Shown here in pieces: positions 19,847 through 30,451 of a stretch of 64,000 bases of DNA; within the stretch, counting starts at the first letter, position 1, and every line of letters starts with the position of its first letter. Made by a program: the position numbers and the translations under genes. Location of the stretch: positions 102,961 to 166,960 of the forward strand of contig JAJZFH010000049.1 in the NCBI GenBank assembly GCA_021805445.1, in the 5' to 3' direction. This stretch comes from Pseudomonadota bacterium. GTDB taxonomy: Bacteria > Pseudomonadota > Gammaproteobacteria > Burkholderiales > Ferrovaceae. The notes under the pieces are model-generated. The model was not told the DNA's origin. It saw only the letters and a program-made list of their open reading frames with translations, and did no database searches.

Positions 19847-20731
19847 ATGGGAACCCGCCTGCTTCTGGGACTGCTCTGGCTGATCCATGGCTTCCCGCTC
19901 CGCGTCATTGCCGTTCTGTCCGTCCCGCTCGGGTTTATCGCAGCACACGGACGGGCCAGGCGCACCACCGCGATCAATCTGCACGCCTGTTTTCCCGAGA
20001 TGTCGCGTGCCCAACGTCAACATCTGACCCGCGCTCATCTCACCGCTCTGATCCGTAGCGTCCTGGAACTGGGCATCCTGTGGTGGTCTCCTCCTGCGCG
20101 CATCCAACGCCTCGTGCGCTTCAAAAATGCCCACTATGCCCAGAACAGCGATCGCCCGGTGATCTGTCTGAGCCCGCACATGGTAGGCCTTGAAATGCAG
20201 GGAGCCCTGATCGGAATGCATTTTCGCGGGGTAGGGTTTTTTACCCCCCATAAGGACCCCCTCATCGATCAGCACCTGCGTGCAGCCCGTGACCGCTTGG
20301 GAGATGTGCTCATGCTGGAGCGAAAAAAAGGATTGCGCCCCCTGGTCCGTGCCATTCGGGATGGACGATTGCTTTATTTCCTGCCGGATATGGATTTTGG
20401 GGAACGGGATGCCCACTTCATCCCGTTTTTTGGCATTCCTGCAGCCACCGTGCCCACCCTGCCCTGGCTGGCGCGCCAGTGCAATGCTCGGGTCATCCCC
20501 TGTGCTTGCCACCGCCTGCCCAATCATGAAGGCTACGAGGTGGAATTTTTCCCCCCCTGGGAAGATTTTCCCAGCGCAGATCTGACGCAGGATCTTCAAC
20601 GCATGAATCAGTTCATCGAAGCGATGGCCCGTCAATACCCGGCAGAATACTACTGGAGCCACAAACGATTCCGCACACGCCCTTCTCCCGTCGACCCCCC
20701 CTTCTATCGCTGGCCCCAACCGCTCGACTAG
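19847..20731 (+). CDS. Lipid A biosynthesis acyltransferase (LpxL/HtrB family)
   Basis: A 294-residue inner-membrane acyltransferase adding a secondary acyl chain to lipid A. The N-terminus is hydrophobic; the catalytic HX4E motif is visible in LSPHMVGLEMQG; and QRPVD-type and QDxDFGxxDxxFxxFFG-type segments appear as FLPDMDFGERDAHFIPFFG. The end AEYYWSHKRFRTRP is a family hallmark. Donor chain length cannot be predicted, so LpxL versus LpxM is left open. Its TAG stop lies in a CTAG shared with the TAG stop of the convergent Nudix-ThiE gene. Confidence 0.93.
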   Translation: MGTRLLLGLLWLIHGFPLRVIAVLSVPLGFIAAHGRARRTTAINLHACFPEMSRAQRQHLTRAHLTALIRSVLELGILWWSPPARIQRLVRFKNAHYAQNSDRPVICLSPHMVGLEMQGALIGMHFRGVGFFTPHKDPLIDQHLRAARDRLGDVLMLERKKGLRPLVRAIRDGRLLYFLPDMDFGERDAHFIPFFGIPAATVPTLPWLARQCNARVIPCACHRLPNHEGYEVEFFPPWEDFPSADLTQDLQRMNQFIEAMARQYPAEYYWSHKRFRTRPSPVDPPFYRWPQPLD

Positions 20732-21708
20732 ACTGCTCCCTGACCACAGGGATATCGGGGGATCGTTCCCGCCCAATCTTCCAGTCCACGCATCACGGCG
20801 ATACCCTGGGCTCCCTGCTGTATGGCCGGGTTCAATGCGAGACCGGTGAGCCCTCCTATGGCATAGACGGGCAGGGCGGATTCGTGAGACAGGGCTGCAA
20901 ACTCTGTCCATCCCAAAGAAGGGGCGTCTGGGTGGGTCCGGGTGGGCAACACCGGCCCCAACACCGCAAAGTCCACACCCAGCTCCTGAGCCCGCGCCAG
21001 TTCGGCTCGAGAATGGCAGGAAGCGCCCACCCACGGCAAAGCCGGACGGTCTTTCAAGAGCCTCAAAAGACGGGCCGGCAAGTGAACGCCATCGGCACCC
21101 GCCTCCTGCGCCAGTTCAGGATCGCCATTGACCAGGATGCGGACGGGCCAAAGTTGGGTGCGATGCCGGATTTTCCGTACGAAGTCTGTGATCTGCCCGA
21201 CCGACCAGGATTTCTCGCGCACCTGGAGCAGACGCAAACCGCGCGCGCACGCATCGTCGATCACCGTCAGCATGCGTTCCTCACCCAATTCATTGGCTCG
21301 TGTCAAACCATAAACCGGTGGCAGGGACAACGCGCGAATCACGGGAAAGTTGGCGGGCAGAAGGGCCAACCCTTCAGGCAGAGGAACTGCGGAATCGAAC
21401 CATCCCAGGGTTTGAGATTCGCAAGAACGAGGGATACCCGACCATGCCAGAACGCGAAAGAAACTCACCCCCACGCGGGCATGGGGATAATCGAACTGCT
21501 GTGTCATCCAGGGTGTGGCACAGTCCACCCGAATGCCTAATTCTTCTCCAAGTTCACGGTCCAGTGCCTGGCGCAGAGTTTCGCCGGCTTCCACCTTTCC
21601 ACCCGGAAATTCCCAGAATCCGGCCATGACCTTGCCTGGCGGACGTTGCGCCAGAAGATAGCCGCCGCGCCCATTCAACAGGATTCCGGCCACCACCGGA
21701 AGGATCAT
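20728..21708 (-). CDS. Nudix hydrolase fused to a ThiE/TenI-like domain
   Basis: A 326-residue two-domain protein. Residues 1-130 are a MutT-like Nudix domain with an intact box, GGKVEAGETLRQALDREL then GEELGI (GX5EX7REUXEEXGU). Residues 132-320 resemble thiamine-phosphate synthase/TenI: LQVREK, GVHLPARL, VGASCHS, GPVLPTRTHPDAP and YAIGGLTG match phosphate-binding and active-site loops. Such fusions are known in beta- and gammaproteobacteria beside secA/argJ. The Nudix part may clean oxidised nucleotides; whether the second domain acts in thiamine synthesis or salvage is unproven. It starts only three bases after the argJ stop. Confidence 0.9.
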   Translation of the reverse strand: MILPVVAGILLNGRGGYLLAQRPPGKVMAGFWEFPGGKVEAGETLRQALDRELGEELGIRVDCATPWMTQQFDYPHARVGVSFFRVLAWSGIPRSCESQTLGWFDSAVPLPEGLALLPANFPVIRALSLPPVYGLTRANELGEERMLTVIDDACARGLRLLQVREKSWSVGQITDFVRKIRHRTQLWPVRILVNGDPELAQEAGADGVHLPARLLRLLKDRPALPWVGASCHSRAELARAQELGVDFAVLGPVLPTRTHPDAPSLGWTEFAALSHESALPVYAIGGLTGLALNPAIQQGAQGIAVMRGLEDWAGTIPRYPCGQGAV

Positions 21709-21711
21709 CCG

Positions 21712-22929
21712 TCAACTCCGATAGTCGGCGTTGATTCTGACGTATTCATGGGACAGGTCACAAGTCCAGACCCGTGCTGCGGTCGTACCTCGTCCCAATG
21801 CCACCCGAACGGTGATCTCGGGACGGGCCATGACACGCTGCCCTTCTTCTTCGCGGTAACTGGAGGCCCGTCCACCCCCTTCGGACACCAGAACCTCATC
21901 CAGGTACAGACGTATCCCCTCCACGTCCAGATCCGTAATCCCGGCATACCCGATGGCGGCCAGAATTCGCCCGAGATTGGGATCGCTGGCAAAGAAAGCC
22001 GTCTTGACCAGAGGAGAATGACTGATGGCATAGGCCACCTGCAGGCACTCCGCCTCGTCCCGTCCTTCTTCCACCTGCACCGTGATGAACTTGGTGGCTC
22101 CTTCCCCGTCTCGAATGATGGCATGAGCGAGTTCCAGCGCCAGGTCACGCACAGCCTCGAACAATTGTTCGTACGCCGTACCCCCCCGAATGATTTCCTC
22201 ATTTCCCGCCTGCCCTGTGGCCATGACGAGGAAAGAATCATTGGTCGAGGTATCTCCATCCACCGTGATGCGATTGAAAGTCAGGTCAGCCACATCCCGC
22301 GTCAGTTGCTGTAACAATGGGGCGGAGATACAGGCATCGGTAGCAATGAAACTCAGCAGGGTGGCCATGTTGGGGCGAATCATCCCGGCCCCTTTGGAAA
22401 TACCGGTCAGAGTCACCGTTCGTCCCTGTAACGTCATTTGACGGGAAGCCGACTTGGGAAAGGTATCCGTGGTCATGATCGCGCGCGCAGCTTCCTCCCA
22501 TGCGTCTGCCTTCAACTGACCGACGGCAAGAGGAATCCCTGCCAGAAGGGGGCTCATGGGCAGACGTTCGAGGATGACCCCCGTTGAGAAGGGCAGGACG
22601 GCCTGGGCACTCAGTCCCAGTCGGGCAGCCACTTCCGCACAGGTTTGAGCCGCATCTTCGCGTCCGACCCGACCCGTCCCGGCATTGGCACATCCCGTAT
22701 TGATGATCAAGGCACGGGGCGTATCCTGATCCAGGTGTTCACGACACAGTTGGACGGGTGCCGCACAGAAGCGATTGCGGGTAAATACCGCGCCCACCCG
22801 GGTCCCTTCGCTCAAAGTCACCAACAGCAAATCGAGCCGGCCCATCTTTCGAATGCCCGCCGCCACGGCTCCCAAACACACACCCGCCACCGGGTGGAGC
22901 ACCTTGTTCCCATCGGTCTTCACGCGCAT
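21712..22929 (-). CDS. argJ: Bifunctional ornithine acetyltransferase / N-acetylglutamate synthase ArgJ
   Basis: A 405-residue enzyme that recycles the acetyl group between N-acetylornithine and glutamate in arginine synthesis. The self-cleavage site is visible as [18 protein letters not shown], where the Thr of MATLL becomes the N-terminal nucleophile of the beta chain. [19 protein letters not shown] is also conserved. The ATG at 22929 has a GAGGGGGG ribosome site, and it lies seven bases after the secA stop; the upstream-open frame overlaps secA and is rejected. Confidence 0.97.
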   Translation of the reverse strand: MRVKTDGNKVLHPVAGVCLGAVAAGIRKMGRLDLLLVTLSEGTRVGAVFTRNRFCAAPVQLCREHLDQDTPRALIINTGCANAGTGRVGREDAAQTCAEVAARLGLSAQAVLPFSTGVILERLPMSPLLAGIPLAVGQLKADAWEEAARAIMTTDTFPKSASRQMTLQGRTVTLTGISKGAGMIRPNMATLLSFIATDACISAPLLQQLTRDVADLTFNRITVDGDTSTNDSFLVMATGQAGNEEIIRGGTAYEQLFEAVRDLALELAHAIIRDGEGATKFITVQVEEGRDEAECLQVAYAISHSPLVKTAFFASDPNLGRILAAIGYAGITDLDVEGIRLYLDEVLVSEGGGRASSYREEEGQRVMARPEITVRVALGRGTTAARVWTCDLSHEYVRINADYRS

Positions 22930-22936
22930 TCCCCCC

Positions 22937-25660
22937 TCACAATTTGCCGTGGCAATGCTTGTATTTTTTGCCCGACCCACAGGGGCAAGGATCATTGCGT
23001 CCCACACGCATTCTGGCTTCTGCGGAGAGCGCACGCATTTCGGGTTGTTCCGTCATCTCTTCGGGATCGCCCGCCGCCAGTGCCCCATGTTGATAACTGA
23101 CCTGTCCCGGTTCGTCCTCTTCCACCACCCGCTCGGTGGCTTCTGCCACGGCTTCCGAAGTCGTGATTTCCACACGACAGAGTGCCCGGGTCACTTCGCG
23201 CTTGATGGCATCGAGCATCAGGCCGAACAGTTCAAAGGCTTCCCGCTTGTACTCCTGCTTGGGGTTCTTCTGGGCATAGCCGCGCAGGTGTATCCCCTGA
23301 CGCAGGTGATCGAGGGCAGACAGATGTTCACGCCAATGGGAATCGAGGACCTGCAGCATGACAGCCCGCTCATAACCGTACCAAAGCGCGGATTCGATGG
23401 GCGCAATCTTGTTTTGATAGGCTGTTTCCGCCATGCTCAGAACTCTGGCCAGCACTTGCTCATCATTGAGGGTAGGCTCTGCGCTCAACCAATCCCGGAT
23501 CGGACAATCCAGGGAAAATTCGCGTAGCGCATGTTGCAATCCCTCCATATCCCAAACTTCTTCCGGCGTATCGGGGGGCAAGGCACGAATCACCTCGAGG
23601 GTCAGTACATCCTGCCGCATGGCCTGGATGGTCGTGGCGATGTCCTGGGCTTCCAGCAGTTCCTTGCGCTGACCATAGATGACCTTGCGCTGGTCATTGG
23701 CCACATCATCGTACTCGAGCAGCTGTTTGCGCACATCAAAATTGCGGGCTTCCACCTTACGTTGGGCATTTTCGATGGCACGGGTCACCCATGGGTGTTC
23801 GATGGCCTCCCCCTCAGGCATTTTCAACCGGTCCATGATGGCGGCCACTCGATCGGAAGCAAAGATCTTCAAAAGCGGATCTTCCAGGGACAGATAGAAA
23901 CGACTGGATCCAGGGTCCCCCTGCCTTCCCGAACGCCCCCGCAACTGGTTGTCGATGCGCCGGGATTCATGCCGTTCTGTTCCAATGATGTGCAACCCCC
24001 CCAAACCCACCACCTGCTCATGCCTCACTTTCCATTCAGCATCGAGCAGAACCCGTTTTTCCTGGCGTTGTTCCGGTGTCAGATCAGGATTCTGCTCGAT
24101 GCTTCGTTGGGCCTCTTCAGGGTTCCCTCCCAATACGATATCCGTTCCTCGCCCTGCCATGTTGGTTGCAATGGTGATCATGCCCGGCTGCCCGGCTTGC
24201 GCCACGATTTCGGCCTCCCGGGCATGATGCTTGGCATTCAACACCTGATGGGGCAATTTTTCCTGTTGCAACAGGCGCGAAACCAGTTCGGAAGCCTCGA
24301 TGGACGTCGTCCCCACCAAAACCGGCTGACCCCGTTGATGACAGTCCCGCACATCCGCCACGATAGCCTGAAACTTTTCGCGCACGCTGCGAAACACCTG
24401 GTCCATCCGATCCTGCCGTTTGAGCACGCGATGCGGAGGAATCAAAACGGTTTCCAGGCCATAGATGTGCTGGAATTCGAATGCCTCGGTATCGGCAGTC
24501 CCCGTCATCCCCGCCAATTTTTCGTAGAGTCGGAAATAATTCTGGAAGGTGATGGAGGCCAGGGTTTGAGATTCATTCTGAATATCCACCTGTTCCTTGG
24601 CTTCAATGGCCTGATGGATCCCTTCGGACCATCGGCGCCCCGGCATCATACGCCCCGTGAATTCATCCACGATCACGACTTCTCCGTTCTGGACCACGTA
24701 GTGCTGGTCGCGATGGTACAGTGCGTGCGCACGCAATCCTGCGTACACATGATGCATGAGCAAAATATGGGCAGGATCGTACAAACTGGCGCCATCCGGC
24801 AATAATCCGGCCTCGCTCAGGAGATTTTCTGCTCGCTCGTGGCCCTGCTCTGAAAGAGTGACCGAGTGCGCCTTGAGATCGACCCAATAATCCCCTTCCC
24901 CCTCTTCCGTGGCCTGCGGTTGCAATGCCGGAATCAACCGGTTGATCCGCAGATACAGCGTGGTATTGTCTTCGGACTGCCCGGAGATGATCAAGGGGGT
25001 ACGGGCCTCATCGATCAGGATCGAATCCACCTCGTCCACAATGGCAAAATGCAGGGAACGCTGTACCCGCTCCCCCACCTGGGACACCATGTTGTCGCGC
25101 AAATAGTCGAAACCAAATTCATTGTTGGTCCCATAGGTAATGTCGGCGGCATAGGCGATCACCTTGTCTTCGTGACTCATCTGAGACAGGTTGACTCCGA
25201 CGGACAATCCCAGAAAGCGGTGAATGCGCCCCATCCATTCCGCATCACGACGCGCCAGATAATCATTCACGGTGACCACATGGACCCCCTTCCCCGTCAA
25301 TGCATTGAGGTAGGCAGGTAAGGTGGACACCAGGGTTTTTCCTTCCCCGGTACGCATTTCCGCAATTTTTCCGTCATGCAGCGCCAACCCCCCCAGAAGT
25401 TGCACATCAAAGTGACGCATCCCCAGAACACGGTGTGCAGCCTCTCGCACCACCGCAAAAGCCTCGGGCAACAGCGCATCAAGGGTTTCTCCCGCTTTCA
25501 GACGCTGACGAAAACGTTCGGTCGCTCCCTGCAGGGTTGCATCATCCCACCCCTGTACGTCGCTTTCCAGCGCATTGACGCGCGCCACAATCTTTCGGTA
25601 TTGTTTGAGCAGACGTTCATTACGACTGCCAAAAATCTTCTTGAGGACGGAGGTCAACAT
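22937..25660 (-). CDS. secA: Protein translocase ATPase SecA
   Basis: The 907-residue motor that pushes preproteins through SecYEG. Walker A is in [17 protein letters not shown], the DEAD-type Walker B in [18 protein letters not shown], and helicase motifs in GTTSIEASE and [15 protein letters not shown]. The C-terminal SecB/zinc-binding tail is intact, [14 protein letters not shown]. The start [16 protein letters not shown] is canonical, though its ribosome site is weak. A TG-G-TAGAAT extended -10 lies about 28 bases upstream. No SecM-like regulator is present; argJ follows closely. Confidence 0.99.
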   Translation of the reverse strand: MLTSVLKKIFGSRNERLLKQYRKIVARVNALESDVQGWDDATLQGATERFRQRLKAGETLDALLPEAFAVVREAAHRVLGMRHFDVQLLGGLALHDGKIAEMRTGEGKTLVSTLPAYLNALTGKGVHVVTVNDYLARRDAEWMGRIHRFLGLSVGVNLSQMSHEDKVIAYAADITYGTNNEFGFDYLRDNMVSQVGERVQRSLHFAIVDEVDSILIDEARTPLIISGQSEDNTTLYLRINRLIPALQPQATEEGEGDYWVDLKAHSVTLSEQGHERAENLLSEAGLLPDGASLYDPAHILLMHHVYAGLRAHALYHRDQHYVVQNGEVVIVDEFTGRMMPGRRWSEGIHQAIEAKEQVDIQNESQTLASITFQNYFRLYEKLAGMTGTADTEAFEFQHIYGLETVLIPPHRVLKRQDRMDQVFRSVREKFQAIVADVRDCHQRGQPVLVGTTSIEASELVSRLLQQEKLPHQVLNAKHHAREAEIVAQAGQPGMITIATNMAGRGTDIVLGGNPEEAQRSIEQNPDLTPEQRQEKRVLLDAEWKVRHEQVVGLGGLHIIGTERHESRRIDNQLRGRSGRQGDPGSSRFYLSLEDPLLKIFASDRVAAIMDRLKMPEGEAIEHPWVTRAIENAQRKVEARNFDVRKQLLEYDDVANDQRKVIYGQRKELLEAQDIATTIQAMRQDVLTLEVIRALPPDTPEEVWDMEGLQHALREFSLDCPIRDWLSAEPTLNDEQVLARVLSMAETAYQNKIAPIESALWYGYERAVMLQVLDSHWREHLSALDHLRQGIHLRGYAQKNPKQEYKREAFELFGLMLDAIKREVTRALCRVEITTSEAVAEATERVVEEDEPGQVSYQHGALAAGDPEEMTEQPEMRALSAEARMRVGRNDPCPCGSGKKYKHCHGKL

Positions 25661-25687
25661 GGCGCACGGGCAGACGGTAAAACCATG

Positions 25688-25696
25688 ATTCTACCA
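25688..25696 (-). promoter_or_regulatory. Extended -10 promoter element upstream of secA
   Basis: On the minus strand TGGTAGAAT gives a TGn extension directly before a TAGAAT -10 hexamer, ending 28 bases before the secA ATG. No good -35 is seen, as expected for extended -10 promoters. The same TGGTAGAAT string lies upstream of rnpB. Confidence 0.45.
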
Positions 25697-25766
25697 GAGA
25701 GTGAGGCCAAACCAGGGTAAACTGACGGGGGTTGAGACTCTTTTAAATGTGAGCGCGTACCTTGCC

Positions 25767-26207
25767 ATGCCATTTTTGTCCTTGTCACAGCTTTTGAACC
25801 AACAAGAAAGTTTGGCAGTTCATCTCCCAAGGATCGAGCAGGTCCGGGAATTGAACAACCGTTTTCAACAATGCCTTCCCCAGGAATTGAGGGATTTGGC
25901 CCACATCACCCGCCTGGAAGAAAACGGGACCGTGCTCCGCGTTGAAACCTCCCTCAACGCGGTAGCCGCACGCCTACGGCAACTCGGTCCCTCACTGGGG
26001 ACCAGACTGGGTCTTGCGCCCCCCCCTGCACTGAAAGTCGCCATGCGCCCTGCCGTCACCCGCCCCCCCCTGTCCTGCACACAGGATCTCACGGTCCGTA
26101 CCTTGCGGGAATTTTCAGATCTGGCCGAAACATTGACCCCCTCTCCCTTGCAGAACGCCATTCATTCCCTGCTCCGCCACCGCGGTCTCCTTCAAAAGGA
26201 CGGCTGA
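25767..26207 (+). CDS. DUF721 / DciA-like protein
   Basis: A 146-residue protein with the DUF721 core: a helical start ([19 protein letters not shown]), then [38 protein letters not shown], abbreviated here, which forms the KH-like region of DciA. DciA recruits and loads the replicative helicase DnaB in bacteria lacking DnaC. Its location next to secA and lpxC is common in proteobacteria. The ATG at 25767 was chosen over upstream in-frame codons (GTG at 25749, ATG at 25701). The end overlaps the convergent lpxC by 16 bases. Confidence 0.75.
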   Translation: MPFLSLSQLLNQQESLAVHLPRIEQVRELNNRFQQCLPQELRDLAHITRLEENGTVLRVETSLNAVAARLRQLGPSLGTRLGLAPPPALKVAMRPAVTRPPLSCTQDLTVRTLREFSDLAETLTPSPLQNAIHSLLRHRGLLQKDG

Positions 26208-27115
26208 ATCTGTGGCAGAGGTTCTATGAAGGAGGAAGGCGCCGGTTGTCCCGGGGCCAAAGTCACCCAAGCCCAGGCCGGACGTCGGGACCACAAGGCG
26301 CGTGCCGCAAGATTATTCAACGCGTGTCCCGATTTGAAACCGGTAAACGAACCGATCAGCGGGTGTCCCAGCAGGTAGAGATCGCCTACCGCATCCAGTA
26401 TCTTATGCCGCAAAAACTCGTCGGCATAACGCAGGCCATCCGCGTTGAGTACCCTGAATTCGTCCATCACGATCGCATTGTCCATGCTCCCCCCCAGCGC
26501 CAACCCCTGGTGGCGCAGATACTCCACTTCGCGCGTAAACCCGAATGTTCGTGCCCGCGCCACCTCGCGGACGTAAGAGGTATTCGTAAAGTCCACGGTC
26601 ACGGAGGACCCCGTCGCAGTAATGGCCGGGTGATCGAAATGTCCCTCATAGGTGACGCGAAACCCATCATAGGGTTCAAAACGTGCCACCTTATCCCCCT
26701 GCACAACTTCCAAGGGTTCGAGAATCCGGATATAGCGGCGCGGCGCAGACTGTTCCACCAACCCGGTGGACTGTAGCAAAAAAACGAAAGGCGCCGAACT
26801 CCCATCCAGAATGGGCACTTCCGGTCCTGAAATTTCTATCCGGGCATTGTCCACGCCCAAACCAGCCAACGCGGACATCAAATGTTCCACCGTACTGACT
26901 CTGGCCTCACCCTGCTCGATCAGGGTGGAAAGGCGGGTATCCGTGACAAAATCCGCCAAGGCAGGGACCTCGGGCCGCCCAGGCAAATCGGTTCGAATGA
27001 AACGAATCCCCTGATCCACCCCCGCCGGACAGAGGTTGATTTCCACCTTGACTCCTGTATGGAGCCCCACGCCGCTGGTCCGGACGGAAGATCTGAGTGT
27101 GCGCTGTTGTCCCAT
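26192..27115 (-). CDS. lpxC: UDP-3-O-acyl-N-acetylglucosamine deacetylase LpxC
   Basis: The committed zinc deacetylase of lipid A synthesis, 307 residues. It starts [21 protein letters not shown] as in other LpxC proteins; the zinc motif [10 protein letters not shown] and the second site [18 protein letters not shown] with the metal-binding Asp and catalytic His are intact. It is the last gene of the mra/dcw cluster, 28 bases after ftsZ. The open frame extends upstream to 27220 into ftsZ, but that part is not LpxC-like. Confidence 0.98.
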   Translation of the reverse strand: MGQQRTLRSSVRTSGVGLHTGVKVEINLCPAGVDQGIRFIRTDLPGRPEVPALADFVTDTRLSTLIEQGEARVSTVEHLMSALAGLGVDNARIEISGPEVPILDGSSAPFVFLLQSTGLVEQSAPRRYIRILEPLEVVQGDKVARFEPYDGFRVTYEGHFDHPAITATGSSVTVDFTNTSYVREVARARTFGFTREVEYLRHQGLALGGSMDNAIVMDEFRVLNADGLRYADEFLRHKILDAVGDLYLLGHPLIGSFTGFKSGHALNNLAARALWSRRPAWAWVTLAPGQPAPSSFIEPLPQIQPSF

Positions 27116-27143
27116 GCTCCCAGTATAAACGGTTCTATTCCGA

Positions 27144-28298
27144 CTAATCTGCCTGCTTCCGGAGAAAAGCGGGGATATCGTAGAGATCCACGCCATTTTC
27201 GCGCATGGCTTCCACCACATTATGGCTGTTGCGGGCCGTGCGAATCACAGAGGCGTGGGTTCCTTCCTGCCCCAGGATCAGCGGCGCATTATCCGTCCCT
27301 GTCCTGACCACGGTCAAGGGCTTCTGCGCTCGCCGCGCACTCCCCCCCAAGCCCGTCGCCACGATGGTGACCCGCAATTCATCCCCCATCGTTTCATCGA
27401 CCACGCTGCCAAAGATCACCGTGGCATCCTCCGCCGTAAAGGAACGGATCGTGTTCATGACATCGTGGACTTCCTTCAGCTTCATGCCGGCGCTGGCCGT
27501 GATATTCACCAGCACACCGCGCGCCCCAGTCAGGTTCACATCTTCCAGCAAGGGGCTGGCAATGGCCTGTTGAGCCGCCATGTTTGCCCGATCGATGCCG
27601 CCGACCTTGGCAGAACCCATCATGGCCACGCCCATTTCCGACATGACCGTACGCACATCGGCAAAGTCCACATTGACCATACCCGGACAGTTGATCACTT
27701 CCGCAATCCCGGCCACGGCTCCCTGAAGAACATCGTTGGCAGCGTGATAGGCCTCCAGCATGCTCACTTCATTGCCCAGTACCTGCAACAATTTCTCATT
27801 GGGAATGATGATCAACGAATCGACATACTGGGACAATTGCTCGATCCCTTCGAGCGCCGACTTCATGCGTCGCCCTTCGAACTCGAAAGGTTTGGTCACC
27901 ACGGCAACGGTCAGTATTCCCATTTCACGGGCAATTTCGGCCACAATGGGCGCAGCCCCGGTCCCGGTCCCTCCCCCCATCCCCGCAGTGATGAAGAGCA
28001 TATCTGCACCGGACACCATTTCCGCGATCCGTTCACGATCCGCCAGGGCCGCTTGCCGTCCCACGTCAGGATTCGCTCCGGCACCCAATCCCTTGGTAAG
28101 GATTTCACCCAACTGTACCTGATGGGTCGCACGACTGCGTCGCAGTGCCTGACTGTCGGTATTCATGGCAATGAATTCGACCCCGGACACCCCCTGTTCC
28201 ACCATATGGGCCACGGCATTTCCGCCGCATCCCCCTACGCCAATGACCTTGATCACCGCATCCGACATCGGACATTCCTGAATTTCAAAGTTTGCCAT
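27144..28298 (-). CDS. ftsZ: Cell division GTPase FtsZ
   Basis: The tubulin-like GTPase that forms the Z ring, 384 residues. The tubulin signature GGGTGTG is at residues 108-114, the nucleotide loop VGGCGGNAV is near 21-29, and the T7 synergy loop appears as [12 protein letters not shown]. The C-terminal conserved peptide [12 protein letters not shown], which binds FtsA and ZipA, is intact and both partners are in this window. A GAGAGGTG ribosome site precedes the ATG. It follows ftsA after 39 bases. Confidence 0.99.
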   Translation of the reverse strand: MANFEIQECPMSDAVIKVIGVGGCGGNAVAHMVEQGVSGVEFIAMNTDSQALRRSRATHQVQLGEILTKGLGAGANPDVGRQAALADRERIAEMVSGADMLFITAGMGGGTGTGAAPIVAEIAREMGILTVAVVTKPFEFEGRRMKSALEGIEQLSQYVDSLIIIPNEKLLQVLGNEVSMLEAYHAANDVLQGAVAGIAEVINCPGMVNVDFADVRTVMSEMGVAMMGSAKVGGIDRANMAAQQAIASPLLEDVNLTGARGVLVNITASAGMKLKEVHDVMNTIRSFTAEDATVIFGSVVDETMGDELRVTIVATGLGGSARRAQKPLTVVRTGTDNAPLILGQEGTHASVIRTARNSHNVVEAMRENGVDLYDIPAFLRKQAD

Positions 28299-28337
28299 GA
28301 TTCACCTCTCTCCGCAGATTGTACCCAACTCGATCAC

Positions 28338-29582
28338 TCAAAATGAACTTTTGAACCAGTGCTTGATTCGTTCCCAGGAATCCCCCAGCGTCAGGAGGCT
28401 GGATCGCCCCCCCTGCGCTTTCTGATGCTCCTCAAAGCCAAAAGCCAATAATCCCATGACCGTGGCAAACTGTGGCTTACGCACCACATCCGCCAACGGT
28501 CCGCGGTAAAAAGGCACCCCCAACCGCACGGGAACATGAAAAATCTCCTCCCCCAGTTCCAGCATTCCTTCCAATGCACTACTGCCCCCCGTCAGCACCA
28601 CGCCGGAGGGAATCAGATCCAACTGCCGACTGGTACGCAACTCGGTCAGCACCAGAGAGAACATTTCTTCCACCCGCGGTTCGATCACCTCCACCAAAGT
28701 CTGACGTGCCATCTGACGCATTCCCCGTTCTCCCACCCCGGGAACGGCCACCTTCTGATCGCCTTCCGCCAGTTGGCGCAACGCACACCCCTGCTGAATC
28801 TTGATCTCCTCCGCCGCTGCCAGGGGGGTGCGCAGAGCCATGGCAATATCGCTGGTGATCTGGTCCCCTCCCAAAGGAATCACGGCGGTATGACGAATGG
28901 CGCCTTTGACGAATACCGCAATATCCGTGGTCCCCCCTCCGATGTCCACCAGACAGACACCCAGATCCTTTTCATCCTGCGTCACCACAGACCGGGCAGA
29001 AGCCAGAGGCTGCAGGATCAAATCACTCACTTCCAGCCCACAACGCCGGATACACCGCATGATGTTCTGAGTCGCGGAGACCGATCCCGTGATGATGTGC
29101 ACGCGCACTTCCATACGCAATCCGCTCATTCCCACCGGTTCGCGCACATCTTCCTGACCATCGATGATGTATTCCTGAGTCAGCACATGCAGCACTTGTT
29201 CATCGTTAGGAATATTGACCGCACGTGCAGTTTCCAACACCCGCTCCACATCTCCCTGCGTCACTTCCTTGTTCTGGATCGCCACCATTCCGTGGCTGTT
29301 CTTGCTTCTGACATGACTTCCCGCAATTCCGGTGATGACTTCACGAATTTTGACATTGGCCATCAACTCGGCTTCTTCAAGCACGCGCTGGATGGATTGG
29401 ACAGCCAACTCGATATCCACGACCACACCACGGCGCAAACCCTTGGAAGGGACCTGTCCGAATCCAATGATTTCGTAAGCCGTTCCCTCCGGATTGATTT
29501 CAGCCACCACCGCAACGATCTTGGAGGTACCCACGTCCAGAGCCACGATCAGAGAACGGTTTTCACGATGTGTCGTCAACAT
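28338..29582 (-). CDS. ftsA: Cell division protein FtsA
   Basis: An actin-like ATPase of 414 residues that ties FtsZ filaments to the membrane. The phosphate loops LIVALDVGTSKIVAVVAE and VCLVDIGGGTTDIAVF are present, and the C-terminus SWERIKHWFKSSF is the amphipathic membrane-targeting helix. The segment GVVLTGGSSALEGM near the end completes the actin fold. It sits between ftsQ (3-base gap) and ftsZ in the standard order. Confidence 0.98.
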   Translation of the reverse strand: MLTTHRENRSLIVALDVGTSKIVAVVAEINPEGTAYEIIGFGQVPSKGLRRGVVVDIELAVQSIQRVLEEAELMANVKIREVITGIAGSHVRSKNSHGMVAIQNKEVTQGDVERVLETARAVNIPNDEQVLHVLTQEYIIDGQEDVREPVGMSGLRMEVRVHIITGSVSATQNIMRCIRRCGLEVSDLILQPLASARSVVTQDEKDLGVCLVDIGGGTTDIAVFVKGAIRHTAVIPLGGDQITSDIAMALRTPLAAAEEIKIQQGCALRQLAEGDQKVAVPGVGERGMRQMARQTLVEVIEPRVEEMFSLVLTELRTSRQLDLIPSGVVLTGGSSALEGMLELGEEIFHVPVRLGVPFYRGPLADVVRKPQFATVMGLLAFGFEEHQKAQGGRSSLLTLGDSWERIKHWFKSSF

Positions 29583-29585
29583 TCC

Positions 29586-30425
29586 TCAGTCCTCTTTTGA
29601 CACAGGTCTTGGACCGCGCACCGTAAATCCATTGGCATAACGCAAGTCCACGGTGCCCCCTGCGGGGATCACGCCATTTTGATGCAATTCGGGCCAAACT
29701 TTCAAAAAGCGTTGCCAGCGTGTCGCATTGGGCTCGCGCCCCAATAACCAGTGCGAACCATCATCCAGCGTCAATGTCCAGGCGCCCCGTTCGCTCAGCA
29801 CCATGCCTTCCACATGCCGTCCCAACGGCTCGAGGTCATGGTTGAATTTATTCCAGGCCTGGAGCATTTCCGGGCCAGCCTCACTCGGCCCCACAAAATG
29901 AGGCAATTCCCCCAAATAGTCCGCCACAAAGGGCTCGCCAAAAATATTGAGCAGCCCTTCATCCCCCCAATAAGCGGCGGGGATTTGTTCCTCCACCTGG
30001 ACTTCCAGAGCGTTGGGCCAGATCCTGTGCAAATGAACCGCCCGCACCCAGGGGATGGTTTTCAATTCTGCCGCCGCCGCCCCCAGATCCACCGTAAAGA
30101 AATCCCCCTGAACCCGTTGAACCGCCTTGGCGACCAATGCCTGATCGACTTGATGCAGATTTCCACGAATCACCGTGTGCTGAATCCGAAAAAAGGGACG
30201 ATGAATCACCCAGTGCAGACTCAGTTTCACCCCCACGATAAAGAGCAGCAGGAGACACACGACCCCCAATCCGCGTCGATGCGCACCCAACCAGCCCCGG
30301 CACCGCTCCAGAAAGCCCGATGTTTCCGGTGTGGAACGCCGTCGGGACAAACCTGGCTGGCCAGAGTGTCTCGACTCGCTTTTTGTCCCCGAGTTCTTGT
30401 CCCAGGAAATACCGCTTACCGCCAC
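29586..30425 (-). CDS. ftsQ: Cell division protein FtsQ
   Basis: A 279-residue bitopic membrane protein of the FtsQLB complex. After a charged cytoplasmic part comes one transmembrane segment (RGLGVVCLLLLFIVGVKLSL), then a POTRA domain (FFRIQHTVIRGNLHQVDQALVAKAV) and the beta domain typical of FtsQ. The GTG at 30425 has a GAGGAG ribosome site at ideal spacing, so it is preferred to the distant ATG at 30530 inside murB. An 11-codon ATG frame that overlaps the murB stop leads into this start. Confidence 0.95.
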   Translation of the reverse strand: MAVSGISWDKNSGTKSESRHSGQPGLSRRRSTPETSGFLERCRGWLGAHRRGLGVVCLLLLFIVGVKLSLHWVIHRPFFRIQHTVIRGNLHQVDQALVAKAVQRVQGDFFTVDLGAAAAELKTIPWVRAVHLHRIWPNALEVQVEEQIPAAYWGDEGLLNIFGEPFVADYLGELPHFVGPSEAGPEMLQAWNKFNHDLEPLGRHVEGMVLSERGAWTLTLDDGSHWLLGREPNATRWQRFLKVWPELHQNGVIPAGGTVDLRYANGFTVRGPRPVSKED

Positions 30426-30451
30426 TTCGCTCTCCTCGCTTCCTGATTCAT
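30416..30451 (-). other. Possible 11-codon coupling mini-ORF between murB and ftsQ
   Basis: An ATG overlapping the murB TGA (ATGA) opens a frame reading [11 protein letters not shown] and stops with TAA ten bases inside ftsQ. It covers the GAGGAG ribosome site of ftsQ. It may couple translation of murB to ftsQ where ddl is normally found, or may be chance. Confidence 0.25.

Noticed and set aside
25661..25766. SecM-like leader peptide regulating secA
   Set aside because: The 106-base gap contains no secA-proximal frame with an arrest motif; the only gene there is the divergent DciA-like one.
27222..29600. Plus-strand frames of about 350-370 codons opposite ftsZ and ftsA
   Set aside because: Antisense to ftsZ and ftsA, His-rich shadow translations without motifs.
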